Of a stretch of DNA of 6,632 nt, positions 1 through 5,717 are shown one piece after another (the stretch's first letter is position 1; each line of letters opens with the position of its first letter). Under the pieces are notes generated by a model. That model had not been told where the DNA came from and did not search any database. It was given only the letters and a program-made list of their open reading frames with translations. The stretch lies in assembly GCA_021795135.1 (NCBI GenBank), contig JAJYPT010000099.1, positions 1 through 6,632 on the forward strand, read 5' to 3'. The DNA comes from Actinomycetes bacterium (lineage in GTDB: Bacteria > Actinomycetota > Acidimicrobiia > Acidimicrobiales > JAJYPT01). The position numbers and the translations under genes were made by a program.

Positions 1-35
1 TCTCTTTTAATTACACTCTAGCCCTCACTTAGGAG

Positions 36-41
36 TATCAT
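36..41 (+). promoter_or_regulatory. Candidate -10 box of ctaB
   Basis: TATCAT differs from the TATAAT consensus at one position and lies ten bases before the ctaB ATG. Transcription starting 6-9 bases downstream would give an almost leaderless mRNA. No convincing -35 box is visible (TTACAC at 11-16 is weak, with a 19-base spacer). The AGGAG at 31-35 is 16 bases from the ATG, too far for a normal ribosome binding site, which makes the promoter reading attractive but not proven. Confidence 0.3.
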
Positions 42-51
42 TTTAATCAAG

Positions 52-960
52 ATGGAATCTTCTTTAGTTAATCCCCCAGTGCCAGTATCGATCTTTGATC
101 GAATAAGTGGCTATATCGCCCTAACCAAGCCTCGTATTATTGAGCTCTTATTAGTAACAACTATCCCTCCTATGATAGTTGCAGCTGGTAAGTTTCCTTC
201 TGTTGGTTTAATCCTAGCAACAGTAATAGGAGGAACTTTAGCCGCAGGAGGTGCTAGTGCGGTCAATATGTATGTAGATAGAGATATCGACCGCATAATG
301 AAACGTACTCAAAACAGACCTTTGGTAACAGGGGTAATTAGTCCTAGTTCTGCTTTGGTGTTTGCAATTGCACTTGAGATATTTGCTTTTATAGAACTTT
401 GGGTTTTGGTAAATCCATTGAGTGCTCTTTTGACTCTTAGTGGAGCATTATTTTATATTTTTATTTATACTCTTTGGCTAAAAAGAATATCTAAGCAAAA
501 TATTGTTATTGGAGGAGCTGCGGGCGCAGTTCCGGTTTTAGTTGGATGGACAGCAGTTACAGATCATTTGAGTCTGACTGCTTGGATTTTATTTGTCATA
601 GTTTTTGTTTGGACCCCACCTCATTTTTGGGCTTTAGCCTTCAAATATAAAGATGACTATTCAGAGGCTAATGTTCCAATGCTTCCATCTGTGGTCTCTT
701 TTGATAAGACAGTTCAACAAATTATTCTTTATACTTTTATACTCGTTGGATTGTCTTTGGTTCTTGCTCCAGTAGCAGGATTGGGGATTATATATACTGT
801 TTCAGCAATTCTATTGGGCTTAGTATTTATTTTTTATACATTCAAATTGCGCAAGTTGCAAACATCTAAAGCTGCTATGCATGTTTTTGCTTATTCTATT
901 TCTTATATAACATTGTTATTTGCAGCCATGGCCATTGATGTTTTAGTGGGTCATCTCTAA
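52..960 (+). CDS. ctaB: Protoheme IX farnesyltransferase (heme O synthase)
   Basis: This integral membrane prenyltransferase of the UbiA family transfers a farnesyl group from farnesyl diphosphate to heme B, making heme O, the precursor of heme A for cytochrome oxidases. The 302 residues match the family length. The first Asp-rich motif is NxxxDxxxD (N72, D76, D80), followed by MKRTQNRPL (83-91). YTLWLKR (139-145) forms the conserved cytosolic loop, TPPHFW (188-193) is the CtaB hallmark, and the second Asp motif is YKDDYSEANVPMLP (199-212), where N208 replaces the more usual Gly. Hydrophobic segments throughout fit the usual nine helices. The ATG at 52 is the only standard start near the 5' end; AGGAG at 31-35 is too distant to be a good ribosome site. 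The gene converges on the ABC permease with a 5-base gap. The related genes ctaA and the oxidase subunits are not in the window. Confidence 0.96.
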   Translation: MESSLVNPPVPVSIFDRISGYIALTKPRIIELLLVTTIPPMIVAAGKFPSVGLILATVIGGTLAAGGASAVNMYVDRDIDRIMKRTQNRPLVTGVISPSSALVFAIALEIFAFIELWVLVNPLSALLTLSGALFYIFIYTLWLKRISKQNIVIGGAAGAVPVLVGWTAVTDHLSLTAWILFVIVFVWTPPHFWALAFKYKDDYSEANVPMLPSVVSFDKTVQQIILYTFILVGLSLVLAPVAGLGIIYTVSAILLGLVFIFYTFKLRKLQTSKAAMHVFAYSISYITLLFAAMAIDVLVGHL

Positions 961-965
961 AACTT

Positions 966-1667
966 TTATTCCCATTTGAATGTTTTAGCTGCTAAAAACG
1001 GTAAAATTATTGCCCAAACAATTAGGATAAGCCAAATGGAGCTAGGAACTGAGCGACCGTAGCTCAAAGAGTCATGGAAAGCATTAGCTAGAGCGGTACT
1101 GGGTAAAAAGGATAATATATTTCTAAATAAGCTTGGAAGCGATTTGATTGGGAATACCATATCGCTAAGCAAGGCCAATATTACATAAAGACCATTGGCA
1201 ATGCTTAGAACCAGATATTGAGACATGGTTCCAGCTAAAAGAAATCCTAGGCCAGTAAAAGCTATAATTGACAAAAGAGTTGCCAAAATTGCACTAATTG
1301 GATCTATATGAGGATTCCAACCCAAGGCTATACCTATCGCCATAATTACAATTATTTGGATAATTTCTACAACTACAACAGATAAGGTCTTTGCCCCTAA
1401 CAAACTAGGTCTTCCTAAAGGGGTTGCTCCTAATCTTTTCAAAAATCCATAAGAGCGTTCAAAAGAAGTCAAAATTGCAAGGTTTGTCATAGCAGTTGAC
1501 ATAAGAGCTAAAGATATTATTCCTGGTACCACAAAAGAGATGGGGAATAAGTGAAATATAGATAATCCAACTAAAAGTATAATGGGTATCCCCACGGCCA
1601 ATAATATTGATTCTCCATTTAGGATTAAAGAGATTTCAGTTTTGGTTTGAGCTAGGAAAGCTTTCAT
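966..1667 (-). CDS. ABC-2 type exporter, permease subunit
   Basis: A 233-residue membrane protein forming the transmembrane half of an ABC-2 exporter with the ATPase encoded just upstream. Six hydrophobic segments are visible at about residues 20-40, 45-67, 95-117, 124-147, 150-172 and 208-228. Between the second and third lies a charged cytoplasmic segment, FERSYGFLKRLGATPLGR (69-86), the typical coupling region of DrrB/NatB-like permeases (family knowledge). The short N-terminus lacks the large external domain found in some ABC-2 permeases. The ATG at 1667 follows the ATPase stop by two bases, indicating one operon and probable translational coupling; AGGA, 14 bases upstream, is a poor ribosome site. 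From memory, the closest recognisable pattern is the actinobacterial exporter beside ctaA/ctaB (M. tuberculosis Rv1457c-type). The substrate is unknown; annotations such as antibiotic export would be unsupported. Confidence 0.85.
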   Translation of the reverse strand: MKAFLAQTKTEISLILNGESILLAVGIPIILLVGLSIFHLFPISFVVPGIISLALMSTAMTNLAILTSFERSYGFLKRLGATPLGRPSLLGAKTLSVVVVEIIQIIVIMAIGIALGWNPHIDPISAILATLLSIIAFTGLGFLLAGTMSQYLVLSIANGLYVILALLSDMVFPIKSLPSLFRNILSFLPSTALANAFHDSLSYGRSVPSSIWLILIVWAIILPFLAAKTFKWE

Positions 1668-1669
1668 GT

Positions 1670-2611
1670 CTATTTGTTGTTCCTATCCGAAGTAGTATTT
1701 TCAGTTGGATTTGTCTCTGTCGTAAGGCGAAGAAAGACATCTTCTAATGTTTCTCTCCCCGCTCGCAAATCAGCCAGAGGAAGATTATTTTTAGCTAGCC
1801 AAGAAGTAAGAGCAGCAATTGTTTGTGGAGAAGCAGAAGAATGTACTTTATATTCCCCAGGTCTTTGCTCTTCTACTGGGGCTGAAAGTTCTTTTGAAAG
1901 GCTTACGGTATCAAGTCCAGAAGGAGCTCCGAAAAGAATTTCTTCTCCTTGTCCTGAAGTCATCAGTTCTGCTGGAGTTCCACTTGCAATAATGTGTCCT
2001 TTATCTATAATAATTATACGATTAGATAGCCTTTCAGCTTCTTCCAACTCATGGGTAGTAAGTAAAATGCAGACGCCTTCTTCTTTGAGTTCTCTTATTA
2101 TTTGGCGTATGGTAAGTCTTCCATTAGGGTCTACTCCAGCAGTTGGTTCATCTAGAAAAGCTACAGATGGTCTGCCAATTAAAGCCAAAGCCAAAGATAA
2201 TCTTTGTTTCTCTCCGCCTGATAGCTTTCTCCAAATATTGCCCGAAGCTTGTTCGAGTCCAACTTTTTGAAGTAGTTTATCTGGATCTAAGGGATTTTTG
2301 TAATAACTGGCGAAAAGATGTAGAGCTTGACGTACCTTCATTCTAGGATAAAGGCCACCTTGTTGGAGCATTACCCCAATTTTAGGCATAAGCTTAGTTT
2401 TGTCAGTTATTGGATTTAATCCTAAGATTTCTACTAGTCCCGAGGTAGGTTTTTTGTATCCCTCTAACGTTTCAATCGTAGTAGTTTTTCCAGCTCCATT
2501 AGGACCTAACAGTCCAACGACTTCTCCTGGTTCAGCTGAAAACGATATATGGTCAACCGCAATAGAAGTTCCATATTTTACCACTAAGTCTTTTACATTG
2601 ACTACAGCCAT
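1670..2611 (-). CDS. ABC-2 type exporter, ATP-binding subunit
   Basis: A 313-residue cytoplasmic ATPase that powers the permease encoded immediately downstream. All nucleotide-binding motifs are present: Walker A GPNGAGKT (36-43), Q-loop in MLQQGGLYP (81-89), signature LSGGEKQR (130-137), Walker B VAFLDEP (150-156), D-loop residues around 158-161 and switch His H187. A C-terminal extension from about residue 215 carries GRETLEDVFLRLT (285-297), typical of DrrA/NatA-like exporter ATPases (family knowledge), which supports export rather than import. The tail after 298 is polar (Thr/Asn-rich) and probably disordered. The ATG at 2611 is supported by GGAG five bases upstream (complement of 2617-2620). 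Only 27 bases separate it from the divergent serS, so its promoter must lie in that gap or inside the serS start. The transported substrate cannot be inferred. Confidence 0.93.
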   Translation of the reverse strand: MAVVNVKDLVVKYGTSIAVDHISFSAEPGEVVGLLGPNGAGKTTTIETLEGYKKPTSGLVEILGLNPITDKTKLMPKIGVMLQQGGLYPRMKVRQALHLFASYYKNPLDPDKLLQKVGLEQASGNIWRKLSGGEKQRLSLALALIGRPSVAFLDEPTAGVDPNGRLTIRQIIRELKEEGVCILLTTHELEEAERLSNRIIIIDKGHIIASGTPAELMTSGQGEEILFGAPSGLDTVSLSKELSAPVEEQRPGEYKVHSSASPQTIAALTSWLAKNNLPLADLRAGRETLEDVFLRLTTETNPTENTTSDRNNK

Positions 2612-2616
2612 TAATT

Positions 2617-2620
2617 CTCC
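2617..2620 (-). promoter_or_regulatory. Ribosome binding site of the ABC ATPase gene
   Basis: Read on the minus strand the sequence is GGAGAATTA followed by ATG, a GGAG core with five-base spacing. It fixes the ATPase start at 2611 and shows that this side of the divergent gap uses a leadered mRNA, unlike what is suspected for serS. Confidence 0.65.
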
Positions 2621-2630
2621 AGGTTACCTT
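2621..2630. promoter_or_regulatory. Candidate divergent -10 region between ABC ATPase and serS
   Basis: On the plus strand TACCTT (2625-2630) fits TANNNT and ends eight bases before the serS ATG, the arrangement expected for a leaderless mRNA. On the minus strand TAACCT (2626-2621) also fits TANNNT. Both are part of a small dyad, AGGT-T-ACCT (2621-2629). A TTGACT that resembles a -35 box lies at 2598-2603, but is 21 bases from TACCTT, longer than the usual spacer. The minus-strand box would place the start of transcription inside the GGAG ribosome site of the ATPase, so its use for that gene is doubtful. Confidence 0.3.
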
Positions 2631-2638
2631 TCTGCACA

Positions 2639-3958
2639 ATGATCGATATTCGCCTTTTACGTAATAATCCTAATGAAGTTATATCCTCTATTGCTAGAAG
2701 AGGAATTGATACAACTCAATTATATAAAGCTATCGAGTTAGATTCCTCTTTACGTAGTATCACAGCTCAAAGAGATAAAGTTAGAGCTGAAATCAAACTA
2801 ATTTCTAAAAGTGTAGGACAAGCAGCTAAAAATTTAGATCAAAGTTCCATTGAGGCCCTACGACAAGAATCTAGACAGCTAGGGGATAAAGAACAAGAGT
2901 TAGATCGACAAGTCGAACAAATCGATAAAGCCCTACGGTCTATTTTATTAGCTACTCCAAATATTCCCGCAATTGATTGTCCAGATGGCGCTGGAGCTCA
3001 AGATAATGTAATTTTACGAACTTGGATAGCAGAAAAAGGAATTGAGGCAGAATTTGACCCCTCATTGTATTTTGATTATCAAAGAGTTCCTCATTGGGAA
3101 ATTGGAGACGCATTAGGACTTTTGGATCTAAGCAGGGCAGCCAAACTTTCAGGATCAATGTTTGGGCTATACAAGGGCAAAGGAGCAGCCTTAGTGCGAG
3201 CTTTGAACCAATTTGCTTTAGACTTGCATTCTGAGTTATATCAAGAAATCCATCCTCCTAGTTTTGTTCGAAGCGAAACTATGGTCTCTACTGGACATTT
3301 GCCTAAATTTTCTGATGATGCTTACTATATGGAAAGAGATGATCTATGGGCTATTCCTACCGCTGAAGTTCCCCTTACTTCAATGGCAAGAGATGAAATT
3401 TTATCTGAAAGTGATCTACCTATGAGGTTTTGTGCTTCCACTCCTTGTTATAGACGAGAAGCTGGATCAGCAGGTAGAGACACCAGAGGCTTGTTGAGAT
3501 TACATGAATTTAACAAAGTTGAACTCCTTGCTTATGCAACTCCTTCTCAGGCTAACCAAGTCCATCAAGAGATTCTTAGTTCTGCAGAATCTATTTTACA
3601 AGCGTTGAAGTTAACTTATAGAGTTGTAGATCTTTGTACTGGTGATATAGGAAATTCTGCTGCACGCACTTTTGATCTAGAAGTATATGCTCCAGGTTGT
3701 GATATGTGGCTAGAAGTTTCTTCGGTTTCTTGGTTTAGTGATTATCAAGCAAGACGAGCAAATATAAGGTATAGACCTAATAGTAGTGAAGGAAAAAAAT
3801 CCCCTTCATTTATTCACACACTAAATGGTTCTGCTCTTGCATGGCCACGCACCTGGGCTGCATTAGTTGAAACCTATAGGCAATCAGATGGTTCTATTGT
3901 AGTTCCAGAGATTCTTCGTCCATATATGAAAGGTATGGAGAGGATTTCTTTTGATTGA
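2639..3958 (+). CDS. serS: Serine--tRNA ligase
   Basis: This cytoplasmic class II aminoacyl-tRNA synthetase activates serine with ATP and charges tRNA-Ser (and tRNA-Sec where present). At 439 residues it has the usual bacterial length. Residues 1-110 form the N-terminal tRNA-binding arm, starting MIDIRLLRNNP, with a charged antiparallel coiled coil at about 35-100. The catalytic core follows: motif 1 around 190-212 (HPPSFVR), the serine-site TAE (241-243), motif 2 with CYRREAGSAGRDTRG (270-284) and HEFNKVE (289-295), and motif 3 NGSALAWPRTWAALVE (396-411) with its invariant Arg R404. Deviations from the E. coli pattern are HEF for HQF, SSVSWFSDYQARR for SSCSN-type, and WPRTW in motif 3; the essential residues remain. 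The start codon has no good ribosome site; an AGG lies 15 bases upstream. The next gene begins 15 bases after the TGA, suggesting co-transcription. Confidence 0.97.
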   Translation: MIDIRLLRNNPNEVISSIARRGIDTTQLYKAIELDSSLRSITAQRDKVRAEIKLISKSVGQAAKNLDQSSIEALRQESRQLGDKEQELDRQVEQIDKALRSILLATPNIPAIDCPDGAGAQDNVILRTWIAEKGIEAEFDPSLYFDYQRVPHWEIGDALGLLDLSRAAKLSGSMFGLYKGKGAALVRALNQFALDLHSELYQEIHPPSFVRSETMVSTGHLPKFSDDAYYMERDDLWAIPTAEVPLTSMARDEILSESDLPMRFCASTPCYRREAGSAGRDTRGLLRLHEFNKVELLAYATPSQANQVHQEILSSAESILQALKLTYRVVDLCTGDIGNSAARTFDLEVYAPGCDMWLEVSSVSWFSDYQARRANIRYRPNSSEGKKSPSFIHTLNGSALAWPRTWAALVETYRQSDGSIVVPEILRPYMKGMERISFD

Positions 3959-3973
3959 GAAGATGATTCAATT

Positions 3974-5677
3974 ATGACAAATCTGAATACTACTACATCT
4001 CTAGGTCAAGCATTGATGCAAAAACTAGAGCTAGAACTAGCTATTGCTTTGGTGATAGCTGCTTTGTTCGTGCTTGTAGTTTTTTTGAAATCTAATTGGC
4101 AAAAAAAGATTTTTGATCAAGAAGCTAAATTATTAGAGCCCAGTTCTAGAAAATATCTTCGAAAAGGGTTAGGAATATTTTGGATACTAAGTGGACTATT
4201 GCAGTTGCAGCCAGGATTTATTTTTGGTTTTGCAAGCAGAGTTATGGCTCCGCAATTATCAGGGCAGCCCTTTTGGCTCGATAACATCAATTTATGGCTG
4301 ATGGGAGCTTGGCAAGCTCATCCTGTCTCAGCAGATGTTTCTACAATGCTTATAGAACTAGGCCTTGGAGTATTATTACTTTTAGATTTAAAAGATGTCC
4401 TTCAAAGACAAGTACTGAGATTTTCTTTTATTTGGGCCTTGTTGGCTTGGGTCTTTTTTCAATTTATGGGTGGTCTAGCTGCACCCCAAGCTTCTGTAGT
4501 TACCGGCAGTCCAGGTAGTTTTGTTTTATATGCTATTTGTAGTTACTTTTTGTTCTCAGAACTTTCTTGGGATGATCAAAAACTTAGAAAAATTTTAGCT
4601 AGATTAGTGGCAAGCATATGGCTTTTGGCAGCGCTGCTTCAAGTTATTCCATGGGAAGGATTTTGGAATACATCCAATCTAAAGGGTTTGTTTCTAACAA
4701 CAGCTAATATTTCTCAACCTTTGTTTTTGCAAAATTTATTATCATTTATTATTTCAGTTTTATCTAATTTCCCCTTCTTGTTTAATCTAGGTTTGATTAG
4801 TATTTTTTTGCTATTGGCAATAGTATTTATGAGAAAAAATATTGCTTCTTATTGGACTATATTATCTGGTCTAATACTGTTTTTTCTATGGTGGATAGGT
4901 CAAGACTTTGGAGTCATTGGACAAACCAGGGTAGATATTGGACTAGCCCCGATAGTATTTTTTATTACAGTTTTAGGCCAAACTCCAAAATTATCATCTG
5001 AAGAAAACAAAAATTATATTCTACTAAAAACAAAATTATTCGGAAAAATAGTTTCTATTTTGAGTCTTTGTTTAGTGATAAGTGGGTTGGTAGTATTTGG
5101 AGATGTAACAGTAGCTGGGGCAATAAGTCCAGCTACTGTTGCTATTGCAGATTCACTACCTAGTTTGTCTGGGGGGATAAAAGCCCCTAATTTTAATTTG
5201 GTTAATCAAAATGGCCGACCTAAAACTCTATCATCATGGAGAGGAAAAGTAGTTGTTCTTACTTTTTTAGATCCTTTATGTTACGATACTTGTCCTATTA
5301 TAGGTAATCAGTTCGTTCAAGCCTATAAGTCTTTGGGGTCTGATTCTAAAAAAATTGAATTTGTAGCAATAGCTGCTAATCCTATTTCTCATAGTGTTGC
5401 CAATTTGAGAGCTTTTGACAAAGAAGTTGGCCTTTCAAAGATAAATAACTGGCAATTTTTAACAGGCACAACAGCTCAATTAGAAAAAGTTTGGCATAAT
5501 TATGGCGTCTATGTTGATGCCCCTTCTCAAGGAGATGTAGGCCATAGTCAAATTATTTATTTTATAGATCCCAAAGGAAGACAAATTTGGGTTAGTGGAG
5601 ATACAGGATCTGTTTCTTTGACTGCTTCATATGCTTCACTGATCGTAAAATATTCTAAAAATACCCTTATAAATTAA
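3974..5677 (+). CDS. Fusion of duplicated polytopic membrane domain with Sco/SenC copper-thiol domain
   Basis: A 567-residue protein. Residues 1-380 are hydrophobic, with about ten membrane segments: 22-38, 66-84, 122-137, 150-168, 180-197, 211-226, about 266-286, 292-312, 320-335 and 359-378. Positive clusters (39-65, 138-149, 204-210, 286-289, 346-358) sit where the positive-inside rule places the cytoplasm, so the C-terminus should face outward. Residues about 402-560 are a Sco/SenC thioredoxin-fold domain: APNFNLVNQNGRP, copper/redox motif C436-YDT-C440-P and distal ligand H524 in DVGHSQIIYFIDPKG. Sco proteins deliver copper to, or reduce, the CuA site of cytochrome oxidase, usually with a single membrane anchor (family knowledge). 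The membrane part is a family I cannot name. The start at 3974 lies 15 bases after serS with weak purine-rich GAGAAG upstream; ATG 4016, with AGG ten bases before, is an alternative. Sco-like thiol reductase is the main other possibility. Confidence 0.85.
   Translation: MTNLNTTTSLGQALMQKLELELAIALVIAALFVLVVFLKSNWQKKIFDQEAKLLEPSSRKYLRKGLGIFWILSGLLQLQPGFIFGFASRVMAPQLSGQPFWLDNINLWLMGAWQAHPVSADVSTMLIELGLGVLLLLDLKDVLQRQVLRFSFIWALLAWVFFQFMGGLAAPQASVVTGSPGSFVLYAICSYFLFSELSWDDQKLRKILARLVASIWLLAALLQVIPWEGFWNTSNLKGLFLTTANISQPLFLQNLLSFIISVLSNFPFLFNLGLISIFLLLAIVFMRKNIASYWTILSGLILFFLWWIGQDFGVIGQTRVDIGLAPIVFFITVLGQTPKLSSEENKNYILLKTKLFGKIVSILSLCLVISGLVVFGDVTVAGAISPATVAIADSLPSLSGGIKAPNFNLVNQNGRPKTLSSWRGKVVVLTFLDPLCYDTCPIIGNQFVQAYKSLGSDSKKIEFVAIAANPISHSVANLRAFDKEVGLSKINNWQFLTGTTAQLEKVWHNYGVYVDAPSQGDVGHSQIIYFIDPKGRQIWVSGDTGSVSLTASYASLIVKYSKNTLIN
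4160..4564 (+). other. Membrane repeat unit A of the Sco fusion protein
   Basis: Residues 63-197 hold four predicted helices. The landmarks are FWILSGLLQLQP (69-80), SGQPFWLDN (96-104), IELGLGVLLLL (127-137), WALLAWVFFQFMGG (154-167) and TGSPGSFVLYA (177-187). Matching landmarks in the same order recur in residues 208-338, which indicates an internal duplication. Confidence 0.55.
4595..4987 (+). other. Membrane repeat unit B of the Sco fusion protein
   Basis: Residues 208-338 hold four predicted helices. The landmarks are IWLLAALLQVIP (215-226), ISQPLFLQN (246-254), FNLGLISIFLLL (270-281), LSGLILFFLWWIGQDFG (297-313) and DIGLAPIVFF (321-330). They parallel unit A, but unit B has diverged and lost the TGSPG motif. 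Confidence 0.5.
5105..5142. repeat. Inverted repeat in the linker between membrane and Sco domains
   Basis: AACAGTAGCTGG (5107-5118) and CCAGCTACTGTT (5129-5140) are perfect 12-base complements around a ten-base loop. A U-G and a G-C pair extend the RNA stem to 5105/5142. It lies inside the coding region (residues about 378-390, VTVAGAISPATVAIA) just after the last membrane segment. No T-run follows on either strand, so it is not an intrinsic terminator; its role, if any, is unknown. Confidence 0.6.
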
Positions 5678-5691
5678 AATTTATAAGGGTA
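5662..5691 (-). terminator. Strong hairpin over the stop codon of the Sco fusion gene; terminator-like on the minus strand
   Basis: TACCCTTATAAAT (5662-5674) pairs perfectly with ATTTATAAGGGTA (5679-5691), a 13-base stem around a TAAA loop that contains the TAA stop codon (5675-5677). Five A residues (5657-5661) before the stem become a U-tract for a minus-strand transcript, so it fits an intrinsic terminator in that direction. On the plus strand the stem is followed by AAAAA, not U, so it is more likely a 3' stabilising or translation-linked hairpin for the upstream gene. Confidence 0.5.
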
Positions 5692-5705
5692 AAAAGTCTA
5701 ACTAT

Positions 5706-5710
5706 AGGGA
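5706..5710 (+). promoter_or_regulatory. Ribosome binding site supporting a TTG start
   Basis: AGGGA lies seven bases before the TTG at 5718, normal spacing. No in-frame ATG or GTG exists between the preceding stop region and this TTG, and the first in-frame ATG (5838) would remove the whole lipoprotein signal, so this site decides the start. Confidence 0.6.
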
Positions 5711-5717
5711 ATCAATA

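Noticed and set aside
518..529. Short palindrome CTGCGGGCGCAG in ctaB
   Set aside because: Five-base arms in a conserved Gly/Ala-coding stretch are expected by chance and codon constraint.
1674..2270. Long plus-strand open frame of 198 codons opposite the ABC ATPase
   Set aside because: It is antisense to a gene with all ABC ATPase motifs, shows Ser-rich translation typical of a shadow frame, and resembles no family.
3963..3977. Four-codon frame ATG ATT CAA TTA TGA between serS and the fusion gene
   Set aside because: It overlaps the next start as a possible coupling leader, but is too short and lacks a ribosome site, so I do not call it a leader peptide.
5662..5695. Hairpin as a standard plus-strand intrinsic terminator for the Sco fusion gene
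   Set aside because: The stem is followed by A residues, not a T-run, in the plus direction; only the minus direction gives a U-tract.
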